A DNA stretch of 64,000 nucleotides. Origin: Cryptosporangium phraense. Its GTDB lineage: Bacteria > Actinomycetota > Actinomycetes > Mycobacteriales > Cryptosporangiaceae. This document shows positions 49,047 to 58,123 of this stretch, piece after piece. The translations under genes were made by a program, and so were the position numbers. Below the pieces are notes generated by a model. That model saw nothing but the letters and a program-made list of their open reading frames with translations, was not told the DNA's origin and made no database searches. The stretch's first letter is position 1. Each line of letters begins with the position of its first letter. Location of the stretch: contig NZ_VIRS01000013.1 in the NCBI RefSeq assembly GCF_006912135.1, forward strand, positions 62,001 to 126,000, read 5' to 3'.

Positions 49047-49903
49047 GCACGTTCGTCGCAGTGTGCGGGTCGGGACGGATGGGAGCGCAGCTCGCCCGGC
49101 GGATCGCCGGGGGCGGGTTCCCGCTCACGGTCTGGAACCGCACGGCGAGCACCGCCGAGGCGCTCGCCGCCGAGCTCGGGATCGACGCGGCCGCGAAGCC
49201 GCCGGCCGCGGACCTGGTGATCGTGATGGTCACCGACGGCAACGCGCTGCACGCGGTGCTCGACGATCTGCTGCCGGTGCTGGCGCCGGGTGCGCTCGTC
49301 GTGGACTGCTCGACCAGCGGGGTCCTGGCGACCCGGCGGGCGGCCCGGCGCTGCGCCGACGTCGGCGTGGCCTTCGTCGACTGTCCGGTCAGCGGCAGCA
49401 CGGCCGTCGCCGGTCGCGGCGAGCTCGGCCTGATGGCCGGCGGGTCGGTCACCGACGTCGAACGGGCCACCCCGGTCCTGCGGACGTTCGGCCGGACGCT
49501 GGTCCACGTCGGACCGGTCGGGGCCGGCGCGGCGGCGAAAGTCGCCGTGAACGGACTGCTGCACACGTTCAACACCGCGCTGGCCGAGGTGCTCGTCGCG
49601 GCCGAGCGGCAGGGCGTCGACCGGACCGCGCTCTACGAGGTGCTGGCCGGCAGCGTGCTGTGGAACACCTACCTGAGCTACAAGCGCGACGCCTACCTGA
49701 GCCCGTCCGAGGAGGTCGCGTTCGACCTGGCGACGGCGGCCAAGGATCTCGGGCTGGCCGTCGACGCCGCGGCCGGGCTCCCGGGCTCGGTGACCGGCCG
49801 CGCGCACGAGATCCACCGCGACGCCGTGGCCGCCGGATACGGCGACCGCGACATCGCCGCGCTGGCCGGCTGGTTCGCCGGCGCTTCAACGGAGAGGAAC
49901 TGA
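49043..49903 (+). CDS. NAD-dependent beta-hydroxyacid-type dehydrogenase
   Basis: A 286-residue member of the 6-phosphogluconate/3-hydroxyisobutyrate dehydrogenase superfamily. The N-terminal VCGSGRMGAQLARRIA binds the nucleotide; DCPVSGSTAVAGRGELGLMA and the catalytic-lysine region HVGPVGAGAAAKVAVNGLLH follow. It probably oxidises a hydroxyacid in the same pathway. Start GTG overlaps the previous stop. Confidence 0.9.
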   Translation: MSTFVAVCGSGRMGAQLARRIAGGGFPLTVWNRTASTAEALAAELGIDAAAKPPAADLVIVMVTDGNALHAVLDDLLPVLAPGALVVDCSTSGVLATRRAARRCADVGVAFVDCPVSGSTAVAGRGELGLMAGGSVTDVERATPVLRTFGRTLVHVGPVGAGAAAKVAVNGLLHTFNTALAEVLVAAERQGVDRTALYEVLAGSVLWNTYLSYKRDAYLSPSEEVAFDLATAAKDLGLAVDAAAGLPGSVTGRAHEIHRDAVAAGYGDRDIAALAGWFAGASTERN

Positions 49904-49904
49904 C

Positions 49905-51260
49905 GTGGGCATTCACACCTACGGGACCAACGCGGTCGACTGGGAGCAGCGGATCGACTACGACCGGCTGCGCGACGCGCGGCTGGCCAAGCTGCGGGCC
50001 CAGCTGGAACAGTCCTCGCTCGGAGCCGTGCTGGCGTTCGACTTCACCAACATCCGGTACATGACCTCGACGCACATCGGTACCTGGGCGGTGGACAAGC
50101 TCATCCGCTTCTCCCTGCTGGTGCGCGGCGGCGAGCCGATCATCTGGGACTTCGGGTCGGCGGCCCGGCACCACCAGCTCTACAACCCCTGGCTGTCGGC
50201 GTCGTCCGAGGACCCGCACGCGCCGCACCACGACGCGTCGACCGGACGCGCGCGGGCCGGCATCTCCACCCTGCGAGGGGCGTTCCATCCCGACACCGGC
50301 GTGGCCGACGAGGTGGCCCGCAAGATCAGGACCGAGCTCGAGGCGGCCGGGTTGCTCGGCGAGCCGCTCGGCGTCGACGTCATCGAGCTGCCGATCCTGT
50401 TCGCCCTGCAGCGGGCCGGCATCCAGGTCGTCGACGGCCAGCAGGTGTTCATGGAGGCCCGCCGGATCAAGACCCGGGACGAGATCAGCCTGCTCACCCA
50501 GGCCGCGTCCATGGTGGACGCCGCCTACGACCGGCTCTACGAGTTCCTCCGCCCCGGCGTGAAGGAGAACGAGTGCGTCGGCCTGGTCAGCAAGACGCTC
50601 TACGACCTCGGGTCGGAGTTCGTCGAAGGGGTCAACGCGATCTCCGGCGAGCGGTGCGCTCCGCACCCGCACGTCTATTCCGACCGCATCGTGCGCCCGG
50701 GCGACCCGGCGTTCTTCGACATCCTGCACAGCTTCAACGGCTACCGGACCTGCTACTACCGCACGTTCGCGGTCGGCTCGGCCAGCCCGGCGCTGCGTGA
50801 CGCCTACGTGCGCTGCCGGGAGTACATGGACAACGCGATCTCGCTGGTGCGACCGGGCGCGACGACCGCGGACATCGTGTCGGTGTGGCCGACCGCGCCG
50901 GAGTTCGGGTTCGCCGACGAGGAGGCCGCGTTCGCGCTGCAGTACGGGCACGGCGTCGGGCTCTCGATCTGGGAGAAGCCGATCTTCTCCCGGCTGGTCT
51001 CGCTCGACCACCCGGAGGTGCTGGAGGAGGGGATGGTCTTCGCGCTGGAGACCTACTGGCCGGCCTCCGACGGCTGGTCGGCGGCGCGGATCGAGGAGGA
51101 ACTGGTGGTCACGGCCGACGGCTGTGAGGTCATCACGAAGTTCCCGGCCGAGGACCTGCTGGTGGCCGGCCAGCGGTACTTCGCGGTCGACGGTCCGCTG
51201 CCCACGACCCGGGAGTCGCAGTCGCACCTGAACACGAAGGCCGGCACGGCGGGACGCTGA
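49905..51260 (+). CDS. M24 metallopeptidase-fold protein, DddP-like
   Basis: A 451-residue pita-bread-fold protein. The N-terminal domain (GAVLAFDFTNIRYMTSTHIG, LIRFSLLVRGGEPIIWDFG) resembles DddP, the DMSP-cleaving M24 homologue, more than prolidases. Of the five usual metal ligands I see D272 (FFDILHSF), H349 (GHGVG), E382 (ALETYW) and E397 (RIEEE). The second Asp (normally in a GY.SD..RTF run) is replaced by a Cys/Tyr stretch (GYRTCYYRTF). The metal site may be altered. It ends the long operon and is followed by a strong terminator. Peptidase, lyase or creatinase-like activity are all possible. Confidence 0.83.
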   Translation: MGIHTYGTNAVDWEQRIDYDRLRDARLAKLRAQLEQSSLGAVLAFDFTNIRYMTSTHIGTWAVDKLIRFSLLVRGGEPIIWDFGSAARHHQLYNPWLSASSEDPHAPHHDASTGRARAGISTLRGAFHPDTGVADEVARKIRTELEAAGLLGEPLGVDVIELPILFALQRAGIQVVDGQQVFMEARRIKTRDEISLLTQAASMVDAAYDRLYEFLRPGVKENECVGLVSKTLYDLGSEFVEGVNAISGERCAPHPHVYSDRIVRPGDPAFFDILHSFNGYRTCYYRTFAVGSASPALRDAYVRCREYMDNAISLVRPGATTADIVSVWPTAPEFGFADEEAAFALQYGHGVGLSIWEKPIFSRLVSLDHPEVLEEGMVFALETYWPASDGWSAARIEEELVVTADGCEVITKFPAEDLLVAGQRYFAVDGPLPTTRESQSHLNTKAGTAGR

Positions 51261-51272
51261 CCGGACCGCGGT

Positions 51273-51309
51273 CCGCGAGCCCACCGGGACGGTCCCGGTG
51301 GACTCGCGG
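51273..51309. terminator. Long hairpin, bidirectional terminator
   Basis: A 17-bp inverted repeat with one mismatch: CCGCGAGCCCACCGGGA (51273-51289) and TCCCGGTGGACTCGCGG (51293-51309), loop of three bases. It separates the convergent M24 gene and AmiS-like gene. Confidence 0.88.
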
Positions 51310-51315
51310 CCGCCG

Positions 51316-51891
51316 CTATCCGGGGGGCGAGATCAACCCGCCGGCGAAGAACAGGAAATAGAGCGTGCCGACGAACGCGGCCATGATCGCACCACCGACC
51401 ACTCTGCCGCCGATCCGCCCGTGCGTGCCGGCCCAGATCGCCAGGCCGGCCACCGCGAACGCACCGAGCACGATCTCCTGCAGCACGATGTGGGTCGTCG
51501 ACATCCCCGCCGCGTCGGCGAAGCGGGCCAGCAGAATCATCTCGACGAGTTGAATCGGCACGGTGAGCAGCGCGAAGTTGCCCAGCGGCCGTGGGTCGTA
51601 GCCCTTGAGCTGCACGATCGTCGTGGCCAGGAACTGCAGGCCGTACATTGCGGTGATCGCCGAGAACAGCAGCTGCAGCCGGACCGGCGGACCCTCGGCT
51701 CCCAGCGGAGCGGCGACGATCAGGTGGGCCGCCATGAACAACAGCGTGACGGCACCGAGAAGACTGGCGGAGACGGCGACCGCCTTGGTCGCGGTCTCGG
51801 AGTCCTGATCCACTCCCAGGTTGGCCAGGCCGTTGCCCCACAGCGCGAAGGCCAGCCCGACCATGCCGAGCGTGACCGGTGCGAGTCCCAT
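51316..51891 (-). CDS. AmiS/UreI-like amide channel
   Basis: A 191-residue membrane protein with six to seven helices (LGMVGLAFALWGNGLANLGV; AITAMYGLQFLATTIVQLKG). The length and helix pattern fit AmiS/UreI channels for small amides or urea. The ATG overlaps the stop of the acetamidase/formamidase gene (TGATG), which makes short-amide uptake coupled to hydrolysis likely. The family assignment is by context and topology. Confidence 0.72.
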   Translation of the reverse strand: MGLAPVTLGMVGLAFALWGNGLANLGVDQDSETATKAVAVSASLLGAVTLLFMAAHLIVAAPLGAEGPPVRLQLLFSAITAMYGLQFLATTIVQLKGYDPRPLGNFALLTVPIQLVEMILLARFADAAGMSTTHIVLQEIVLGAFAVAGLAIWAGTHGRIGGRVVGGAIMAAFVGTLYFLFFAGGLISPPG

Positions 51892-53012
51892 CAGATGAAG
51901 ATGTCGAGGGGGAGGACCGCGGTGACGACGAAGTTCGGCACGTCGACCATCTCGGAGATCTTCAGGTCGACCGCTACCGAGCAGATGGTGTAGGCCTGCT
52001 GCTCGTCGTATCCCCACTCGTCGACGAGGTACGCGATCATCTGGTGCAGCGCGTTGGCCGCGGCGAGGCTGGTGTCCTCGGGCTCGTTCGTGCCGTCGGC
52101 CCGGATCGGAAGGCCGGTCGTGGCGTAGAAGCGTTTCGGTGCCTGCCAGGCCGGCTCCATGATGAAGCCGTCCCGGAAGAACTGCAGGCCCTGCACCCCG
52201 CGCCGCTCGGCCTCGCCCTTGCGCAGGTGCAACTCGGCGGTGAACGTCGCGGCGACCTCGATCGCGGTGCCGCAGACCTCGCCGTCGCCCTGCGCGAAGT
52301 GGGCGTCGGCGACCGAGAACAGCGCGCCCTCGGTCGCGACCGGGATCAGCATCGTGGTGCCGGCGGTGAGCTGCTTGATGTCGATGTTGCCGGCGATCTC
52401 GCGGGGCGGGATCGTGCGCAGGGCCTCGTCGGCGATGGCCGGATCGGCGGGGACGGCACCGCGTGGCTGCGGACCGTTGACCGCACCGCCGCGAGACAGC
52501 AGTTCCGCCTCCCGGCGCAGGTAGGCCTCGCGCAGGGACGTCGAGGGGGCCACTCCGATCGACCCCATGAACGGCGCTCCCGGGATGCGGACGCCGGGGA
52601 TCTGCTGGCTGGTGGCCCAGTTGTCGGCGATGTCCCACTTGGTGATGTGCGGCGCCTGGTACGTGTCGCGCAGGAACCCGAAGCCGGGAACCTGGACCGT
52701 GTAGCCCCACCGATCGCACCGGGTTTCGCCGATCCGGACCTCGAGCAGGTCGCCGGGCTCGGCGTCACGGACGTAGACGGGGCCGGTGTGGGGATGGACG
52801 AGGTCGGTCGTCGCTCGGCCGACGTCGTCGTTGGTGGTGTCTTTGTCGAACTGGGAGTCCCAGGCGTCGCGCGCCTCCAGGACGACCGTGTCCCCGGGGT
52901 CGATCGTGAGGATCGGCGGGATGCCCTCGTGCCAGCGGTTGTGCCCGGTGTGGGGCTCCTCCGCGAGGGTCTTCTTCTTGTCGATCTTGACGTAGTGCGT
53001 TGTGCCAGCCAT
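51891..53012 (-). CDS. Acetamidase/formamidase
   Basis: A 373-residue FmdA/AmdA-family amidohydrolase: GHNRWHEGIPPILTIDPGDT near the N-terminus, then HPHTGPVYVRDAEPGDLLEV, GNIDIKQLTAGTTMLIPV and the metal-region ADAHFAQGDGEVCGTAIEV. It hydrolyses short amides such as formamide or acetamide to ammonia and an acid. Its product would feed nitrogen supply. I choose ATG 53012 (AGTTHYVKIDKKK); the ribosome site is weak. It is the first gene of a leftward pair with the channel and is divergent from a PAS-AraC regulator. Confidence 0.93.
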   Translation of the reverse strand: MAGTTHYVKIDKKKTLAEEPHTGHNRWHEGIPPILTIDPGDTVVLEARDAWDSQFDKDTTNDDVGRATTDLVHPHTGPVYVRDAEPGDLLEVRIGETRCDRWGYTVQVPGFGFLRDTYQAPHITKWDIADNWATSQQIPGVRIPGAPFMGSIGVAPSTSLREAYLRREAELLSRGGAVNGPQPRGAVPADPAIADEALRTIPPREIAGNIDIKQLTAGTTMLIPVATEGALFSVADAHFAQGDGEVCGTAIEVAATFTAELHLRKGEAERRGVQGLQFFRDGFIMEPAWQAPKRFYATTGLPIRADGTNEPEDTSLAAANALHQMIAYLVDEWGYDEQQAYTICSVAVDLKISEMVDVPNFVVTAVLPLDIFI

Positions 53013-53179
53013 GAGAACAGACAACTCTGCGGCGAGCGGCCGGGACAGGCATTTCGCGCTCGTCGCCCGGCGATACGCGCACCGCGGAAAGCGAGTTACA
53101 CGGAGTACATCCGCGCCCAATACGGCGGCAATGAGCTGCGACGACTCTCAGCCCAGGATCCGGATGCGGAGGATACGAC

Positions 53180-53959
53180 ATGGCACTCGGGAAACTCTCG
53201 GAGCAGATACTCGAGCGCCTGCCTCGCCCGGTGTGGGTGGTCGACGGCGGTGGCGAGATCGCCTTCGCCAACCTGGCCGCCGCGGCGGAGCTCGGGTGGT
53301 CGGACCCGCATGCGCTCAACGGCCTGCCCAGCCACGAGACCGCACATCATCGGCACCCCGACGGCTCGGACTATGCCCGCGACGACTGCCGGGTGTTGCG
53401 CCACGGAACCCCGTTCCCGTACACCCCGGCCGCCGACGAGTGGTTCATCCGCCGCGATGGCAGCATGTTCCCGATCGCCTGGTCGTGCACGCCGATCGAC
53501 CTACCCGGAGGCCCGGGGACGATCGTCGCCTTCGACGACGTCAGCGAGCGCCGCGAACGGGTCCGCGCGCATCGCGGTGCGCTGTGGGAGGTCGTCCGAG
53601 CCGAGCTGCCCAATCCGCGGGCGACGCCCGACCGGGACGCGTTGATGGGACGGATCCGTCGCTTCGTCGCGGAGAACGCTACCGATCCCGACTTGGACCC
53701 CGCGGTCGTTGCCCGGGTCCACCACGTCTCGCTGCGACTGCTGCAGGCGCTGTTCGCCGAGACGGGCTCCTCGCCGGCGCGCTTCATCCGCGATCAGCGT
53801 CTGCTCGAGGCGCGCCGACTACTCGACGCCGGGGAGTCGATAGCCCGCGCCGGGGCGCTGAGCGGCTTCCCGGACCCGGGAACGTTCACCCGGGCCTTCC
53901 GACGGCGATTCGGTTGCACCCCGTCGGCCTTCCTGAACGGCTATCGAGTGCTTCCCTGA
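53180..53959 (+). CDS. PAS domain AraC-family regulator
   Basis: A 259-residue regulator. The N-terminal PAS domain (RLPRPVWVVDGGGEIAFANL, then RRDGSMFPIAWSCTPIDLPG) could bind a small molecule or redox cofactor. The C-terminal two-helix AraC DNA-binding domain is VHHVSLRLLQALFAETGSSP ... DPGTFTRAFRRRFGCTPSAF. It is divergent from the amide gene pair across a 167-bp gap and is their likely regulator. Confidence 0.88.
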   Translation: MALGKLSEQILERLPRPVWVVDGGGEIAFANLAAAAELGWSDPHALNGLPSHETAHHRHPDGSDYARDDCRVLRHGTPFPYTPAADEWFIRRDGSMFPIAWSCTPIDLPGGPGTIVAFDDVSERRERVRAHRGALWEVVRAELPNPRATPDRDALMGRIRRFVAENATDPDLDPAVVARVHHVSLRLLQALFAETGSSPARFIRDQRLLEARRLLDAGESIARAGALSGFPDPGTFTRAFRRRFGCTPSAFLNGYRVLP

Positions 53960-54005
53960 GCCGGGGCCCACGCCGAGGGCAGCGGTGGCCGGCGCGTCGG
54001 GGCGG

Positions 54006-55073
54006 TCACGTCCGGACCAGCGGCGACGACCACTGCGCGTACGTGGCCCGGACCCGTTCGCCGGCCGCCGGCGGTGCGCCCAGCTCCTCCAGCGCCAGCA
54101 GCGCCGCGCCGACCAGCGGAGAGACGGCCGGGATCCGGAGTGTCGCCCGGGGCGCGACGGCCAGGATCCGGGCCCGGACGTCGTCGAGCAGCACCTCGTG
54201 CCCCGCCGCCAGAACGCCGCCACCGAGGACGACTTCCACCGGCTGGTCGGTGAGGTTCAGCCGGCGTAGCGCGACCCCGGCCATCAGGGCGATCTCCTCG
54301 GCCTGGCGGGCGACGATCGTTCGGGCCACCTCGTCGCCGGCCGTCGCCGCCTCGAAGAGGAGCGGGGCCAGTTCGTGCAGACGGGACGGTTCGATGCGTT
54401 CGAAGTGCAACTCCTCGGCCACCGCGGCGGCCGAGCCGACGCCGAAGTGTGCGGCGATGGCCGGGGCCAGCGCGGTCGCCGGGCCGCGACCGTCCTCGGC
54501 CCGGGCCGCGACGAACATCGCCTCCTGGGCCAGGCCGGCACCGCCTCCCCAGTCTCCGCTGAGCTTGCCGAGCGCGGGAAAGCGGAAGACCGTTCCGTCG
54601 GTCCCGACGCCGAGGCAGTTGATGCCCGCGCCGCAGATGACCGCGACGCCGGACCGGCCCGCGGTGCCACTGCGCAGCAGGGCGACCGTGTCGTTGCCGA
54701 CCACCGTGCGCCGGCCGAGCGCCAACCGCTCCAGCCACCCCCGATACCGCTCCACCTCGACCGGAAAGTCCGCGTTGGCCAGATAAGCCGCAACCAGCGC
54801 CACCGCCGGCCCCTCGCCCCCGGCCACCGGCCCGGCCACCCCAGCGCCCGGCCCGGCCACGCCGACCCCCGCTCCGGCCACGCCGGCTCCCGGCCCGGCC
54901 GCCTCCAGAACCCTCCGGATGACGTCGACCAACGCGGCCATCGCCACCTCGACCCCGTCCTGCACCGGACGGAACCCCCCACCGCGGGCCGTCGCCAGCA
55001 CACTCCCATCGGCCCGGAGTGCGATCGCGTCGGTCTTCGAGTTCCCCGCGTCGAGCGCGACGACCACCGTCAC
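54006..55073 (-). CDS. N-acetylglucosamine-kinase-like (BadF/BadG) sugar kinase
   Basis: A 355-residue ASKHA-fold kinase: phosphate-1 motif VVVALDAGNSKTDAIALR, ICGAGINCLGVGTDG, and adenosine-region EVVLGGGVLAAG. The family includes GlcNAc kinases. Residues 60-88 are a low-complexity run (GAGVAG repeats) that is not in typical homologues and follows GC-rich tandem DNA repeats. The GTG start overlaps the GH4 stop as GTGA. It may phosphorylate the sugar released or imported by the operon. Confidence 0.82.
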   Translation of the reverse strand: MTVVVALDAGNSKTDAIALRADGSVLATARGGGFRPVQDGVEVAMAALVDVIRRVLEAAGPGAGVAGAGVGVAGPGAGVAGPVAGGEGPAVALVAAYLANADFPVEVERYRGWLERLALGRRTVVGNDTVALLRSGTAGRSGVAVICGAGINCLGVGTDGTVFRFPALGKLSGDWGGGAGLAQEAMFVAARAEDGRGPATALAPAIAAHFGVGSAAAVAEELHFERIEPSRLHELAPLLFEAATAGDEVARTIVARQAEEIALMAGVALRRLNLTDQPVEVVLGGGVLAAGHEVLLDDVRARILAVAPRATLRIPAVSPLVGAALLALEELGAPPAAGERVRATYAQWSSPLVRT

Positions 55074-56326
55074 TGGGCCCAGGCCAGGTACGCCGCATTC
55101 TCCGCGATCAACCGATCAGCCAGCCGGTTGGCCACGTCCCACTGCCCGACGAGCGGATGGGCCAGCAACGCCGCCACCACGCGGTCGCGGCCACCCCGCA
55201 ACGCCGCGTCCAGCGCGAGCTGCTCGTACCCGGCCACCCCGGCCACCAGCCCGGCCAGACCCGGCTCCACCGGCGAGACCGGCAGCGGCCGGGCCCCGTG
55301 CGCACCGATCACCGCCGGCACCTCGATCGTCATGTCGTCCGGCAGGAACGGCAGCGTGCCGTCGTTACGCACGTTCACCACCTGGACGTCCCCCCGATCG
55401 GCGACCAGCGACGCGACCAGCGCGACCGCCGCCTCCGAGTAGAACGCCCCGCCCCGCTGCTCCAGCAGCGCCGGTTTGGTGTCGACGGACGGATCCGCGT
55501 ACAGCTCCAGCAACTGACGCTCCATCGCGGCCACCTCCGACGCCCGCGACGGCGCGTGCCGCTGCTCGTCCACCACGACGTCGTGCTCGTAGAAGTAACG
55601 GAGGTAGTACGAGGGCAGAGCCCGGAGCAGCGTGATCAGTTCACGAGGCTGGCGGACGAGCGCAGCGAGTCGGTCGAGGTCACTCGAAAAAAGCTCGGGC
55701 AGCACGTCCCGGCCGTCGACGTGGACCGACCGCTCCCAGGTCAGGTGATTGAGCCCGACGTGACCCAGCGAGACCCGCTCCGGCGTCACCTCCAGCAACT
55801 CGGCGAAGAACCGCTGGAATCCGATCGCGACGTTGCACAGCCCCAGCGCCCGGTGCCCCTCCTGAAGCAGCGCCCTGGTCACGATCCCGACCGGGTTCGT
55901 GAAGTCGACCAGCCACGCCTCCGGCGCCACCGCCCGGATCTGCTCGGCCAGCTCCAGCACGACCGGCACCGTGCGCAGCGCCTTGGCGAATCCACCGGCC
56001 CCGGTCGTCTCCTGCCCGACGCACCCGCACTCCAGCGGCCAGGTCTCGTCCCTGGCCCGGGCCGCCTGGCCACCGACCCGGAGCTGGAACAGCACCGCGG
56101 TCGCACCGTCGGCGGCGGCCGCGACGTCGTCACCGGGAACGACCTTGGCCGGGTGGCCGGCCCGGTCGAGCATCCGGTCGGCCATCGCGGCCAGCAGCTC
56201 CCGGCGCTGGACGTCCGGATCGAGCAGGACGATCTCGGTCACCTCGAGCGTGTCCCGCAGCCGGGCGAAACCGTCGATCAGCTCGGGGGTGTAGGTCGAA
56301 CCGCCGCCGACCACGACGATCTTCAT
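55070..56326 (-). CDS. GH4 6-phospho-beta-glucosidase-like enzyme
   Basis: A 418-residue NAD- and Mn-dependent glycosidase of family GH4: NAD-binding VVGGGSTYTPELIDG, DFTNPVGIVTRAL, the Mn-ligand Cys in GLCNVAIGF, and LGHVGLNHLTW with the metal-binding His. This matches the 6-phospho-beta-glucosidase branch. It catalyses redox-assisted cleavage of phosphorylated disaccharides. The transporter here is ABC rather than PTS, so the phosphate must come from a kinase. ATG overlaps the permease stop. Confidence 0.92.
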   Translation of the reverse strand: MKIVVVGGGSTYTPELIDGFARLRDTLEVTEIVLLDPDVQRRELLAAMADRMLDRAGHPAKVVPGDDVAAAADGATAVLFQLRVGGQAARARDETWPLECGCVGQETTGAGGFAKALRTVPVVLELAEQIRAVAPEAWLVDFTNPVGIVTRALLQEGHRALGLCNVAIGFQRFFAELLEVTPERVSLGHVGLNHLTWERSVHVDGRDVLPELFSSDLDRLAALVRQPRELITLLRALPSYYLRYFYEHDVVVDEQRHAPSRASEVAAMERQLLELYADPSVDTKPALLEQRGGAFYSEAAVALVASLVADRGDVQVVNVRNDGTLPFLPDDMTIEVPAVIGAHGARPLPVSPVEPGLAGLVAGVAGYEQLALDAALRGGRDRVVAALLAHPLVGQWDVANRLADRLIAENAAYLAWAQ

Positions 56327-57210
56327 GCCCGGACTCCCGTCAGCGTGACGCCTCGGACGAACGCCCGCTGCGCGAAGAAGAAGACGACGACCACCGGCAG
56401 CATCACCAGCGCGGTCGCGGCCAGGGTCAGGTTCCAGTTGCTGTGGTGGGCGCTCTTGAACGTCTCCAGGCCGTAGGAGAGCGTCCAGGCGTTCGGGTTC
56501 TCGCTGGCGTAGATCTGCGGCCCGAAGTAGTCGTTCCAGAGCGCGAAGAACTGGAACAGCCCCACCGCGACCAGTGCCGGACGGGCCATCGGCACGATGA
56601 CGTGCCAGACCTTGCGCAGTTCGCCGCAACCGTCCACCGAGGCCGCGTCGAGCACCTCGTCGGGGAGCGTCAGCAGGAACTGCCGGAGCAGGAAGATCGA
56701 GTACGCGTCGCCGAAGGCGAGCGGGATGATCAGCGGCCACAGCGAGCCGGACAGGCCCAGGTCCTGCGACCAGACGACGTACATCGGGACGATGACCACC
56801 TGGGGCGGGAGCATCATCATGCTGATCACCAGGAACATCGTCAGGTTGGCGCCGCGGAAGCGGAACTTGGCCAGCGCGATCGCCGGGAACAGGCTCGACA
56901 CCAGCGTCAGCGCGGTCCCGACGCCCGCATAGACGAGCGAGTTGCGCCACCACACCAGGAACCCGGGCGTCCGGAACACGTGCTCGTAGTTGCTCCACTG
57001 CCAGGTCGTGGGCCAGAAGCTCCCGTCCAGCGCCTGCCGGTCCGACATCACCGACGTCAGGAGCAGGAACACGATCGGCAGGACGAACAGCAGGGCCAGG
57101 CCGATCGCCACCGCGTGCGTGGCGATCCACACGAGCACGTCGTCGCGACGCTGGGTCTTGGGAGGTGCCGAGGTCACTACGCGGTCGGGCCGGGCCATCG
57201 TCGTGGTCAT
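56323..57210 (-). CDS. Carbohydrate ABC permease (MalG-like)
   Basis: A 295-residue membrane protein with six helices and the EAA-loop signature (LPDEVLDAASVDGCGELRKV WHVIVP, residues ~190-215). It is the second membrane subunit of a CUT1-type sugar importer with the MalF-like gene 3 bases upstream. The ATPase (MsiK-like) is not encoded in this operon and must be supplied elsewhere, as is common in actinobacteria. Confidence 0.93.
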   Translation of the reverse strand: MTTTMARPDRVVTSAPPKTQRRDDVLVWIATHAVAIGLALLFVLPIVFLLLTSVMSDRQALDGSFWPTTWQWSNYEHVFRTPGFLVWWRNSLVYAGVGTALTLVSSLFPAIALAKFRFRGANLTMFLVISMMMLPPQVVIVPMYVVWSQDLGLSGSLWPLIIPLAFGDAYSIFLLRQFLLTLPDEVLDAASVDGCGELRKVWHVIVPMARPALVAVGLFQFFALWNDYFGPQIYASENPNAWTLSYGLETFKSAHHSNWNLTLAATALVMLPVVVVFFFAQRAFVRGVTLTGVRA

Positions 57211-57213
57211 CGT

Positions 57214-58122
57214 CTACCTCCGGGTCGAGACGAGGCCGCCGCTGCCGCGGACCAGCCCGACGGTGCAGGCCATCGCGACGACGAACAGCACGACGGCGAT
57301 GACGCTGGCCGCGCCGGTGTCGAAGTGCTGGAAGCCGAGCGAATAGATCAGCTGCGGGAGCGTGAGCGTGGACCCGTTCGGATAGCCCGGCTCCACGACC
57401 GTGCCGCCGCCGGTCACGACCCCGCTGGCCACCTGCCCGGCGACGAACGCCTGGGTGTAGTACTGCAGGGCCGCGATCACCCCGGTGACCGCCGAGAACA
57501 GGATGATCGGCTGGATGTTCGGCAGCGTGATGTACCGGAACCGGCGGATCGCACCGGCCCCGTCGAGCTGCGCCGCCTCGTACTGTTCGACCGGTACGTC
57601 CAGCAGCGCGGCCATGAAGATCACCATCAGATCGCCGATGCCCCACAGGCTCAGCAGCACCAGCGCGGGTTTCGACCAGGCCGGGTCGTTGAACCACGAC
57701 GGCGCCGGCAGCCCTACCGCCCGCAGCACCCGGTCCAACGGTCCGTTCGGGTTGAGCAGGAACACGAAGACCAAGGTGGACGCCACCGGCGGCGCCAGAT
57801 AGGGCAGGTAGAAGATCGTCCGGTAGATTCCCCGGCCGCGCCGGACGCTGGTGACCAGCAGCCCGACGCCGATGCCGAAGACCACCCGCAGCGAGACCAT
57901 GACGACGACCAGCCAGACCGTGTTGCGCACCGCGGGCCAGAAGTCGCCGTTCTGCGTGAAGACGTACGACCAGTTCTGCAGCCCGACCCACTCGGCCGGG
58001 TTGATCTGGTCGTAGTGCTCGAACGAGTACAGCACGGTCGCGCACAGGGGATAGACGAAGAACAGCGCGAAGCCGAGGAGCAGCGGCGAGAGGAAGCCGA
58101 CGATCGTCAGCCGGCGGGCCAT
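57214..58122 (-). CDS. Carbohydrate ABC permease (MalF-like)
   Basis: A 302-residue, six-helix membrane protein of the CUT1 MalF type. The EAA loop is VPVEQYEAAQLDGAGAIRRF RYITLP. It begins 2 bases after the binding-protein stop and ends 3 bases before the MalG-like gene. With them it forms the oligosaccharide importer of this operon. Confidence 0.93.
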   Translation of the reverse strand: MARRLTIVGFLSPLLLGFALFFVYPLCATVLYSFEHYDQINPAEWVGLQNWSYVFTQNGDFWPAVRNTVWLVVVMVSLRVVFGIGVGLLVTSVRRGRGIYRTIFYLPYLAPPVASTLVFVFLLNPNGPLDRVLRAVGLPAPSWFNDPAWSKPALVLLSLWGIGDLMVIFMAALLDVPVEQYEAAQLDGAGAIRRFRYITLPNIQPIILFSAVTGVIAALQYYTQAFVAGQVASGVVTGGGTVVEPGYPNGSTLTLPQLIYSLGFQHFDTGAASVIAVVLFVVAMACTVGLVRGSGGLVSTRR

Positions 58123-58123
58123 C

